Origin: Lasiosphaeria ovina
Lineage: Eukaryota > Ascomycota > Sordariomycetes > Sordariales > Lasiosphaeriaceae
Direction of reading: 5' to 3'
Length of the DNA: 64,000 nucleotides
NCBI GenBank assembly: GCA_033439765.1
Contig: JAULSN010000001.1
Span: 1,984,001 to 2,048,000 of the forward strand
Notes under the pieces: model-generated
What the model saw: the letters and a program-made list of their open reading frames with translations, nothing else
Databases searched by the model: none
Told to the model about the DNA's origin: nothing
Made by a program: the position numbers and the translations under genes
Shown: one piece after another, positions 55,283 to 64,000 of the stretch
Layout: each line of letters begins with the position of its first letter
Numbering within the stretch: the first letter of the stretch is position 1

Positions 55283-56639
55283 ATGGACATATGGCCAATT
55301 GTGTCTGTTTCAGACGCCGGGCCATGGAGAGACTGGAGGGGAAATGGCACGTATAACGAGGGATAGTTCGGTGACTATTTCTCTGTTTCGTCTGTTGTTT
55401 TAGAATACGATTCGAATCTCCTTTTACACATTACACGAGCTGACTTAATTCCTAATATGAACTTTATTATTCTGCTTTTCGGTGCTAAACTTTGAGCATA
55501 TTTTGGGTTGACCTTTGTAGAACTGGATAAGGAACCTTTATGTTTTCCCATGATCACTGACTGTTATTTCTACCTGTTTCCCTTCATCTACGGAGCCTGG
55601 GGCCAAATGAAACGATCGCCAGTCAAATTACAGGTTTGGAATTAGATCAGAGAAACATCCAAATGCAAGTGCGGTCCATCAGCTATTGCGCATCGTATTA
55701 TTTGCTGACAGTGTTGAAGCGATTTCTGGGTGCGAATAAAGTGCGTTGGGGCTTGAAGTCACCTGGGCAATACAGATGCCATTCCGCTCTCCAGGACGAA
55801 GTGTATTTGGCTGCAGCATCACTGTGCTTCATGTCACCCAGATGCATTTTAATCTAAAGCCACCCGCTGAGATCTTAGGGCTACGGGTCCAAGCCCTTGG
55901 CACTTGGCAGGGGCAACAACATACACTAGTCTGGGGTATATTATGTCAGGGGTGGCCGCCTACCTACCGTATCCACTCGTTGAGTTCAAACTCAACTAAT
56001 GCACAACATCATTCATCTACAAGGCTCAATTGGCTATAGACTTATGGGGAAGAGAACACCGGAAGCCGGTGGGTCCAAAAAAATGAAGTTAGTAAATGAA
56101 ATATGGTAATTTGCCAGATGCCGTACATTAGTTGAGTTTGAATTCAGTGAGTGGATACTGTATGCGTTTGACGATAAAATCTTTGACTCGTCTTTCGAAA
56201 AAACATCGATCTTTACACCCCTTTTCCGAGGCTACGCGAGCCTACGGCTCGGCTCGCCCTGATTCTCTTTTGTTTTTGTTTTTTGTTTTTGTTGTGTTGT
56301 GGTGCTTTTCACCGCTTCGTGACAATCTGAATTGGACAATAAGGTAGGAACACCGTGGAGCGCGCCTGCCCGACTAGTTCTAGGTAACAGACTCCTGCTG
56401 AGAGGTCCCACAAATGCAGTTGCCAATGTTGAGTTTTCTTAGTCAAAATCTCCAGCCACGCCGCCTCTTTCCCCTGACCCGCTCTTCCAAGTTTCTGGGT
56501 TCTTACACACAGACACAGGCTTATGCACCAAATCCATGCGCTTTCTTCCTTGCCCGGCCAACCTTTATTTTCTCTCCAGATTGCGGCAAGATCACTTTCG
56601 GTCTTCGATTCGCACCAGAAGAAGCTAGTCCTCGCGATC
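55283..56639. other. Intergenic with an inverted-repeat element
   Basis: No gene supported. It contains the imperfect inverted repeat at 55969-56158 and, at the right end, the leader of the 158-aa gene. Confidence 0.5.
55969..56158. repeat. 190-bp element with imperfect 36-bp terminal inverted repeats
   Basis: Arms 55969-56004 and 56123-56158 pair at 32 of 36 positions around a 118-bp centre; the four differences are all transitions. It resembles a small MITE or fold-back; no clear target duplication is visible. Confidence 0.75.
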
Positions 56640-57169
56640 ATGGGTGCCGCTCCTATCGCCGCTCCCCCGCGTCCCGCGCGCAATCGAGGTACCGTGGCCA
56701 CTTCATTTCTCGACCTTCCCGGAGAGCAGGCTAGAGCCTGGGGTGACATCTGGGCCCACGTGGTGGCCAACGATCCGGAATTCACTCCTCCAGCCGATAA
56801 CAGCAGTGCTCTCTGGGACCTCGTCTTCCGTGGTGGCTGGACTTCGGAGGGGATCGTCTCCAGCACTGCTCCGGAGTTACCCAAACGCAGCGGCAGCCTG
56901 CCTAGGGTGCCCTTCGGGGTCCTGAACCAAGACGCGCCTCACCCTGTAGGTGATCGCCCACTCTCGTTGAAAAGGAACACTGTGCTGATTTTAGACAGCA
57001 TAACTCCGAATCTTCTATTCCCGAGGACCGCACCAAAGGCCAGAGGGTTTATTTGGAATTCCGCTTCACCTCTGATCCCACTGGCCAGCATCCCTTCAGC
57101 ACTCACACCATTGACTCATGTGGTCGGTCGGTTTGCGAAGAGCACGTCGACGTTGACGAAACAGACTAG
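56640..57169 (+). CDS. Small two-exon protein, 158 aa, unknown function
   Basis: Exon 1 56640-56945 (102 codons), 53-nt intron (GTAGGT...GACAG, TGCTGAT branch), exon 2 56999-57169 (56 codons plus TAG). Protein: MGAAPIAAPPRPARNRGTVA, SFLDLPGEQARAWGDIWAHV, then FRGGWTSEGIVSS; after the splice PEDRTKGQRVYLEFRFTSDP and an acidic tail EEHVDVDETD. An in-frame upstream ATG at 56523 would add a hydrophobic leader-like stretch. The unspliced reading continues open to 57176 but loses coding character, which favours the intron. No recognised domain. Confidence 0.65.
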
Positions 57170-57478
57170 AATTTGACTCAGAGCTGCAACATTATGCTCA
57201 ACACACTCCGGGCGATCGACAATCCGGGCGATCGACAAGTACGAGCCGGCCGAGCGCCTCCGTCTGAATGGATACAACACCAAATTGGCCGTGTATATGG
57301 TGCGTCGCCGACTGTGCAGTTGGACAAGGACTGGCTACCGGGGGATGATCCTGGGGGAGGTGGAGCTGTTTGAGAAGTTTGAGAAACTAAGATGGCCAAG
57401 GGTTATTTTCTGGAGATGCGGAGGCAAATTAGGGACTTACTGGATATGTTGCGCGATGAGCTGGATAATCACCTGTGA
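57170..57478 (+). other. Coding-like fragments downstream of the 158-aa gene
   Basis: 57392-57478 encodes MAKGYFLEMRRQIRDLLDML followed by RDELDNHL and a stop, which reads as a genuine amphipathic helix; upstream, another frame reads IDKYEPAERLRLNGYNTKLA. The two are not joined by an evident intron. Either a small gene I cannot assemble or a relic. Confidence 0.3.
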
Positions 57479-58353
57479 GGGAAGACCCCTGGAGCACCCT
57501 GGCTGCTAATAGCTGTGGAATGATGGGGCCCATTCCCAGTCTTTGCCAGAGGCGCCTTCCTTGTCCAACAGGCGGTTATCTTCTCATCGGGTGCCAAAAC
57601 TTAGGGCCCTGGTGAATATGTAGGTAGTACACTATATGGAAACTGAAACCAGGAAGCCCTTTGCGGCAGGATTATTCCCAGACTAGCGCTTTAGTTTCTA
57701 GCCGATAGCGGTTGCCCTTCGCTTTTCGTTATTCCTTTCCAAACTCTTCAAGTCTCGGGGTAGGTAATTTGTTTTAAGTCTATCACACTTCCCTTACGAC
57801 GTTAATTATAGGAGTCTGAGCATTGTCCCATAATTTCAGCACAAACCAAGAATCTCCAGCTCGTCCTTGAGCAATGATGCGCCTTACTTGTAGATAGGCC
57901 GCTAGGATTCCAATATAGTAATTAACTCCAATAGCATTTTACGTCCCTCGGCGAAAAAAACGTTTGGGAGAGCCGTTACAGCCGTAAGGTATCGAGGCCT
58001 TTCAAATCTTGCAAAGCTCCCTGGCAACACATATTCAGGGATTGGATTGTACAGCAGAAATTCACGCTGTAAAAGTCCGCCTAGTCAAAAAGGTCCCATG
58101 TTCTCTGGGCCGGCCCAGAAACAGTGCTCTTGGCTCTTTCCCTGCCAACAACTCCACGTGGAAGCTCAGTCTACCCGCAGATTCCAAACAGAACCAGTCG
58201 TGAAATTTCCACCGGCTTTTTGTTGTTCCCTTCCGAAATTTACAATTTCCCGCCAACCTCTCTCCCCCCCGGCGTCCATTGTGGCAGCCCCTGAACATTT
58301 CCTCCGTTCCACCACAAACCAGCAAAACGCCTCCAGCTCATCCTCAGGTAACT
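57479..58353. other. Intergenic
   Basis: No gene seen; AT-rich from about 57,600 to 57,960. Confidence 0.5.
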
Positions 58354-58852
58354 TCACAGCCTAGGCTCCGACTTGGCCAAGTATCGCCTCCACTCGAAGC
58401 CGAAGACGGCGATGATGGCGACGCCGACGCCTAAGAGAACGCCGACAACGACGATGATGGCGAGGCCGACGTTCATGCCCTCGACGCCGTCGAACACGGA
58501 CCGCTTGTCTAGCAGCCGTGGCGACTTATGGGATGATTTGAACCGCCGCACATGGTCGATTGTTCTTCGCCAAGAGCGCAGCGGTAGGTATCGAGTGTGA
58601 GATGGTCGTCTCTTGTCGGGACTCAACCGCCGCTGGTGTCCCATCCCATTCTGTCCTAGAAGCCAGTCTTGCTATCCTTAGGGGGGTGTCTTGCTTGTCG
58701 TTTATGTGTGCTAGCGGCGCTATCCTTCTGTCGAGAGAGCTAGGGGCGAGCTGTAGCTGAGATGTGACTGAGGTTGTGTGGAGCGGCACTGGCTAGGCGT
58801 GTGCGGGTTGCCATTGGCAGAGAAGAAGTGTGAGGAGCATCAGCCACGACAT
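58354..58852 (-). pseudogene. Small type I membrane protein with TAG right after its signal peptide
   Basis: ATG 58850-58852 starts MSWLMLLTLLLCQWQPAHA, a textbook signal peptide, followed at codon 20 by TAG (58793-58795). The same frame then continues for 87 codons (TSVTSQLQLAPSSLDRR; NDKQDTPLRIARLASRTEWD). The overlapping frame to 58354 holds the rest: KSPRLLDKRSVFDGVEG, a transmembrane helix MNVGLAIIVVVGVLLGVGVA continuing with IIAVFGF, and a short basic tail EWRRYLAKSEPRL. An unseen intron or frameshift between about 58540 and 58640 would join them. Expected product: secreted/cell-surface single-pass protein of about 150 aa, unknown family. The stop could be CAG-to-TAG. Confidence 0.5.
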
Positions 58853-59699
58853 TTTGCTATGGTTGAAGTGCATGTTGCAGAGTTGGGTTGTGCTGCGATC
58901 AGACTGGACTCGAATACTGCTGACTTAATTAGCTGTCAAAATCGATGGGAATCACAAAGTATATGCATTTCTGGTGGCTCGTAAATGCCAAGGCCATCTG
59001 AGTAAGACGAGGTGCACCGATATGTAAATATCATGCTGCACGACCACCATATAAATCCGAGTCTATGCAGAGTCCGAACGAGCCAGGCAGCGCAGCTGTT
59101 GACCCCGAGGTCGTTGCACCAAACCCTCCAGCAACCCTCCGCCCCAGCTGCGGCCAGCCGTCTGTGACAGGCATCCATGTCATCTGTTGGCCTAAAGGAG
59201 CGTCTCAGCTGCGAATTTTAGGATCAGGACTTTCAGCCAGCGCTGTTTGTGTAAGCTGCATAATAATGAGTGAGCGCCATGAAACCCGGGTAACAATGGC
59301 CCTCTCTCACGCATCCATCCCATGTTCCAAGGCGACACTGCACACAGTTTGGGCCCCTCCCGCTGATCAGAACTTTAAACGCTCGCAGCGGCGCAGAGAA
59401 CGGAAATGCACCTCCACCGCTACTCCACTAAGAAAATCCCGCGGGGCACTGCCACTGGCCAAGCCAGATATTACAGGCTGACAGGGCACTTGACTATGCC
59501 AAGGCGGCGTGTGTAACGTGCCCTAAGTGGCCACTGGCGAACCTTGGGTATGTGCACCCCCAAAGCGGGGAAACACTACCTATCTATTCTCGACTAGGCA
59601 GCATCATCACCAACCTTCCATGCTTGCCTCTGTTTTGGGACGCGGGTATCCCGTCATGCACGAACCCTTCCGACCCGCCCAGCAGCTCGGACTCGCACA
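58853..59699. other. Divergent intergenic region
   Basis: Between the small membrane-protein gene (-) and the methyltransferase (+). The frame at 59065-59481 has no domain support. Confidence 0.5.
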
Positions 59700-60899
59700 A
59701 TGAGGGACGGCACGCCCATCTTGATCCTCGACGGCGGCCTCGGCACGTCGCTCGAGGACAAATACGACGTCGTGTTCAGCGAGCAAACACCGCTATGGTC
59801 GTCGCACCTGCTCGTGGTGGACCAGCAGAAGCTGCTGGCCTGCCAGTCCGACTTCGCGCAGGCTGGCGCCGACGTGCTGCTGACGGCCACGTACCAGGTG
59901 TCGATCGAGGGCTTCGCGGCGACGCGGACGGCCGAGTGGCCGCGGGGCGTGAGCATCGCCAACGTCGGCCAGTTCCTCGAGGACGCGGTGCTGATCGCGC
60001 GCCAGACGGGCGCGCCGCGCGTCGCCCTCTCGCTGGGGCCCTACGGCGCCACCATGGTGCCGTCGACTGAGTACAGCGCGCGGTACGACGGCGAGCACGA
60101 CACGGCCGACAAGCTCGAGGACTGGCACACGCAGCGCTTCATGCTGTTCGCCAAGGTCGCCGGCCTGCTGCGCGTCCCCGACTACCTCGCCTTCGAGACC
60201 ATCCCACGCGTCGACGAGATCCTCGCCATCCGCCGCCTGCTGGCGGCGCAATCGCACCTCTTCACACGCTTTAGCGAGTTTTCGAGAACAAGCATGAGCG
60301 CGTGGATATCGTGCGTCTTCCCCGGCGACGGCGAGACGCTGCCCGACGGCACGTCGGTCGAAGACGCCGTCATCGCCGCGCTGAGTACCGAGGTGGCGTC
60401 TGTCGTGCCCTGGGGCATCGGCATCAACTGCACAAAGGTTGCCAAGCTGCCGGGCCTGCTGAGGAGGTTCGAGAGTGCCGTCCAAGGGCTTTTGGACGCC
60501 GGCGGTATCGTCAAGTGGCCGAGCCTGGTGTTGTGTCCTGACGGCACTAACGGCGAGGTCTACAACACCGCCACTAAGAAGTGGGAGTTTCCCGAGGGAG
60601 AGAAAGCTCCAAGGGTAGGTTGCTTCAGTCCTGACACGTCTCGTTTTGCACGGCTTTCTTTTCTGGTCCAGAGCTAACGGTTGTGTTTCCCGCCTCAATA
60701 GATTCCATGGGAAGACCAGGTTTTCGAAGCCGTCAAGGGGACCCGGGCCCGCGGCAAGTGGGAATCCATCTTGGTGGGCGGCTGCTGCAAGACCACCGAC
60801 TCCGACATTGAACACCTCCGCTGGCTCATTGAAGAAGAGGTGGGAGATTCAAATGAGACAACAGAAGCTGAAGGGACAGCCTCCGGGAGTATAGCGTGA
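59700..60899 (+). CDS. Homocysteine S-methyltransferase (370 aa)
   Basis: Transfers a methyl group from S-methylmethionine or S-adenosylmethionine to homocysteine to make methionine (yeast Mht1/Sam4 type). Exon 1 59700-60614, 87-nt intron (GTAGGT...CAATAG), exon 2 60702-60899. ILDGGLGTSLED opens the (beta/alpha)8 barrel; zinc ligands are Cys244 (IGINCTK) and the Cys333-Cys334 pair (VGGCCKTT), all present. FETIPRVDEI marks the middle of the barrel. ATG at 59700 gives the usual short N-terminus. Exon 2 is needed for the zinc Cys pair, which supports the intron. Cytosolic. Confidence 0.93.
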
Positions 60900-61522
60900 A
60901 CACAGCGTGGCTGTGAGCTTTGAGGAGCGTAGCTCTTGGAAGAGTTGGAAGAGTGTGGGACTTGAGGGCACGATAAAGCAAAGCACGACTGTCTTACACT
61001 AACTGACATACCACTAAATGGAAGTCAAAACGCCTCTCTTATAGACAGAGTTTGGCAGATACGGGCCGCTACCTCGTGCCCTCGGCTTAGCCGGCTGGCT
61101 CCGCTCCATGAAGTGGAATCTTGAAGGGGCCAATGAATGGGGCGTAGGAGAGAAGGTCTATTTAGGGGGTTTCGGACAAGATTGAAAAGACGTTGTTTGT
61201 CTTTGCGTGGGTGGATTTAATTGCTATCTTAAGCTCTAGCTAACTAAGTTCTAAAGCTTAGGTATATATATACGAGAAGGCTAGCTTGGCAAAGACGTGA
61301 AAGAGCCTGCGAGCCACGCAAGGGTCTCCGTAGCCACGGGTTTTTTTCCGTGTCACTGAGATATAGACGTAAGATGGAAGAATGGACAGGTGTCGACTGT
61401 GAAAATTGTCGTCTGGAGTTTATAGACACACGGACATGGACGTCTCTGTTGTTCGTCGGTCTGAATTTGAAACCCACTTCTACCTTTCTCGCATACAACC
61501 AACTAAACGAAAATGCCTATTA
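60900..61522. other. Convergent intergenic region
   Basis: 3' flanks of the methyltransferase and SDR genes; no gene seen. Confidence 0.6.
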
Positions 61523-62581
61523 TTACACAGGCAAGTAGCTCTCCATTGCAGATCTCACGCTCTGCTCCATGCTCGTCCACGAGTCCTGCCCAGTGGCCCG
61601 CAGCAAAGCAAGGGCCTTATCCGACTGCGCCTGCAGCTCTGTCCTGTCCTGCCCGGCGTCCGCCAAGTCAACAAAGCCCTTCTGCTCCGGATACTGCGCC
61701 TTGAGAACCTCAAGTACAGCCGGCCAGCTAAACCGCCCCGCGCAGCCAAACACGCGCTGCCCACTCACGCCCGTCGCCAGCAACGCCAGGTACAGCCGGC
61801 CGTTGTCGGCAGCATTTATGAACCACTGCGGCGGGATGTGATTGAGCACGTCGAGGCGCGCGCCGTCGTACAGCCACTTGACCATGCCCGACGTGCTGGC
61901 CGTCTGGGCGCGGGCGTTGAAGACGGTGCCCAGCACCATGTCAGGGAGCACCGTGTTGAAGGCGAACCGCGGCTTCTCGCGACCGACCCAGCCCCAGCAC
62001 GCCTGCTCGACCCGTGTGCGGAAGGCCATGAACGGCGCGATGCCCTTGCCATCACGCGGCACACTCGCGTCGGCGGCCAATGCAATGGCAGCGTCGTTCC
62101 ACGACGCCTCGGTGACCGTCCGCGCCACGTCGGCCTCGGGCGTCCAGGCCGCCCACACGGTGCTCGTGAGCACGAAGGTTTTCACGCTGGGCTGCGCCTG
62201 TGCCGCGCGCAGCATACCGTGCACGGCCGCGAGGTCGTCTGCGACAGCCGCCTCGACGTCGCTGAGCATCAAATCAACCAACCCCGCGACCGAGATGATT
62301 CCTGCGACGCCTCCTGAGAGCTGCATGTCCCATACCCCCGGGGCCGCGAGGTCGGGCACCTCGACGATCTCGAGGCGGCCGGCGCCGTGGCGCGCTGCGA
62401 AGCATGGTTTTAGCCACGCGCTGCGCTCCAGGCTGCGCACCGTCCCGCGCACCCGGTAGCCGCCGGCCAGCAGCTGGTCGACGACGTGGCTGGCTATGAG
62501 CCCGTTGGCGCCTGTGACGAGGATGAGCGAGCCGAGAGGGATCGCGGGCGGCGCGGCGAATTTGATGGGTGGATGGGCCAT
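61523..62581 (-). CDS. Extended SDR (GRE2/aldehyde-reductase-like) lacking the catalytic Tyr and Lys, 352 aa
   Basis: Single exon. LVTGANGLIASHVVDQLL (21-38) is the NAD(P)-binding Rossmann motif (TGxxGxxA), and RGTVRS (45-50) the 2'-phosphate-binding loop typical of NADPH use. FVLTSTVWA keeps the catalytic Ser region. Where relatives have YxASK, this protein reads F184-M-A-F-R188, so both catalytic Tyr and Lys are substituted. LPDMVLGT and the substrate-side C-terminus match the family of 2-methylbutyraldehyde/methylglyoxal reductases and ketoreductases. Fold is confident; activity is doubtful. GC-rich throughout, start at ATG 62579-62581. Confidence 0.88.
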   Translation of the reverse strand: MAHPPIKFAAPPAIPLGSLILVTGANGLIASHVVDQLLAGGYRVRGTVRSLERSAWLKPCFAARHGAGRLEIVEVPDLAAPGVWDMQLSGGVAGIISVAGLVDLMLSDVEAAVADDLAAVHGMLRAAQAQPSVKTFVLTSTVWAAWTPEADVARTVTEASWNDAAIALAADASVPRDGKGIAPFMAFRTRVEQACWGWVGREKPRFAFNTVLPDMVLGTVFNARAQTASTSGMVKWLYDGARLDVLNHIPPQWFINAADNGRLYLALLATGVSGQRVFGCAGRFSWPAVLEVLKAQYPEQKGFVDLADAGQDRTELQAQSDKALALLRATGQDSWTSMEQSVRSAMESYLPV

Positions 62582-64000
62582 GTTGTCGGTCTGTTGTGGT
62601 TTTTTGGGGGATGGGATGTTGTTGGGGCCGCGTTGATATGGGAGGGAAAACAGAGAAAGCTGGAGAGGACATAGTTGGAAACAGCAGATGGACTGGTATT
62701 TAAAACACCATATTTCTGGGTGGGGGTTGTGATCATGTGGCTAGGTACTGTTGCTCAGAGTGCCAGGCAACACGCGTCTGGTTTGTGTCTCAATGTAGGT
62801 CTAGTGCGAGATGGCTACACCATTTACATACCGAGGTATGAGTATCTGGGTACAGAGATTGGCCTTGTTTCTTGTGAAGTCATCTTCGCAATGTCGGACT
62901 TGGGATGACATTACAAATCACGGCTGTGTTATAAATCATCTAACGCTCGCGACCAAGTCGGAGCAAGGCGAAGCGCGAGAACAGTGGACTCCTTTTTCCT
63001 TCAACCCTAACCCTAGAAAGGCTAGGATGCGAAGATCCGACCACCATGTAAGTCGAAAATATGTAGAATTGCCAGGCTTGGTTTTCCTTGGAGATGCCAG
63101 GAAGTGTGATCTGGTAGCGGGTAGCACAGGGACTTGACTTTAAGCTACGGGTACCAATTTACGTAAGCGAGATACTGCTAGGTCTACGTATTCCACACTG
63201 CCTATTGTAATTCCTCTTTTTCCACGTAAAATACCAACATTTGGTAAGGTAATCAATTACCACCTGGACCGAATTCAGTTTTCAAACGAGAACTTGACTT
63301 CGAGCAAACTCCCGCACCAACTCCCAAAAATGGCCCCGGTGCTTGCATCACAACCAAGCCGACGGAAACAAGACAATGACAAGTTTGCAACGCTCCTGGG
63401 GATGGGGAGGCGATTACTTGCACCTCGGACCTGCCGCGATGAGCCACCAAAGAAGCGCGACGCTGCATTTTCGCCCAAGCTGCCTGGACGCTGCGCTCCC
63501 AACTGCGATAAATTTAGCATCGAGATTTAATTTCGTTGATACGAGCTCCCCGACCTGCGTTTTCTCCACAAACCGACGCGGACCGCCTACGCAAGGCCCT
63601 GAACTTTTCGAGATCACCACGCCCGCGATTGCGGTGACACCATGGTCACCGCGACAATGAGAAGAGAACCACAGGTCTCAGAAACAACGTATTCCAGAAT
63701 GCAGCCAAAATGCGGCCAAAGTGAGGGCATTCAACCGTGTTATCTTGATTGATGTGTAGGAAGGAGAAAAGGCCTGCCGCAGGCAGGTCGGGGACCTGTG
63801 TTGACCCCGAGGAAAAGGTGTTTAATTACAGTGGCCTGTGCAGGCCCTGCCTGGCCTGCCCTGCACCATACCCGATTTAGGTAGGTCTTTCTGACACACC
63901 CCCTCAGTTGAAGCCATTCCCGGATTCGACTACCAAAGTAAACAAAGACCCAAAATGCGGGTATTCCAAGCCGCCGGTAAGCCCTATAGTCAACTGAGGT
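62582..64000. other. Intergenic to window end
   Basis: No gene supported. Contains the SDR promoter, two telomere-like CCCTAA units near 63005 (too few to matter), and a short GC-rich repeat (GGCCTG/CCTGC) near 63,830-63,870. Confidence 0.5.

Noticed and set aside
63000..63020. Telomere-like CCCTAACCCTA
   Set aside because: Only two units in ordinary sequence; not a telomere or a clear interstitial array.

Overview
The window is nuclear DNA of a filamentous ascomycete (Pezizomycotina, most likely a Sordariomycete). Genes carry short GT-AG introns (47-200 nt) with CTAAC/CTGAC-type branch sites. Coding regions are GC-rich. One typical fungal lysine-pathway gene (LYS2) is present, along with fungal-specific families (HeLo-like/STAND N-terminal domains, HET domain, polyglycine hydrolase). 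A Fot1/pogo element is riddled with TAG codons, as expected from repeat-induced point mutation (RIP). I recognised no rRNA, tRNA or CRISPR.

Layout. 0.2-2.5 kb: a disordered glutamine-rich protein (-). 3.6-4.2 kb: a Tyr/Gln-rich small protein with an in-frame TGA (-). 4.3-13.2 kb: gene-poor, with one frame-broken coding remnant (7.7-8.2 kb), a possible 99-aa protein, an 18-bp perfect inverted repeat and a minisatellite. 13.3-15.7 kb: TPR-SET protein, four exons (-). 16.5-18.6 kb: HeLo-like pseudokinase (-), divergent from a 1357-aa membrane-anchored kinase at 19.3-23.4 kb (+). 23.4-34.2 kb: transposon-rich, AT-rich block with an array of look-alike hairpins, a Mutator-like MITE with 10-bp target duplication, a five-exon STAND-N/coiled-coil protein, a RIPed Fot1/pogo transposon, an MFS transporter fragment and a HET-domain relic.

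34.3-36.3 kb: secreted polyglycine-hydrolase-like protein (+). 37.4-41.1 kb: LYS2 alpha-aminoadipate reductase (-) with a hexanucleotide repeat inside its first intron. 42.7-46.1 kb: a gene with a DUF2235 (Tle1-like) hydrolase region that is frame-broken, followed by a clean array of four Cys/Trp modules, each split by a phase-2 intron at the same residue. 46.7-49.8 kb: kinase fused to a vWA-like domain (-). 51.3-51.7 kb: an 87-aa three-exon protein. 53.0-55.3 kb: CorA-like membrane protein with a one-base frame break (+). 56.6-57.2 kb: a 158-aa unknown protein. 58.4-58.9 kb: a small signal-peptide/single-TM protein with an early TAG (-). 59.7-60.9 kb: homocysteine S-methyltransferase (+). 61.5-62.6 kb: SDR-family reductase lacking the catalytic Tyr and Lys (-).

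Much of the window suits the accessory, immunity/cell-death side of fungal genomes (HeLo-like, kinase, STAND-N, HET relic, DUF2235, vWA-kinase), with two metabolic genes (LYS2, homocysteine methyltransferase) among them. Several genes carry single-base frame breaks or lone stops, so decay and assembly error must be separated before functional claims are made. All exon structures are my own splice calls from sequence.
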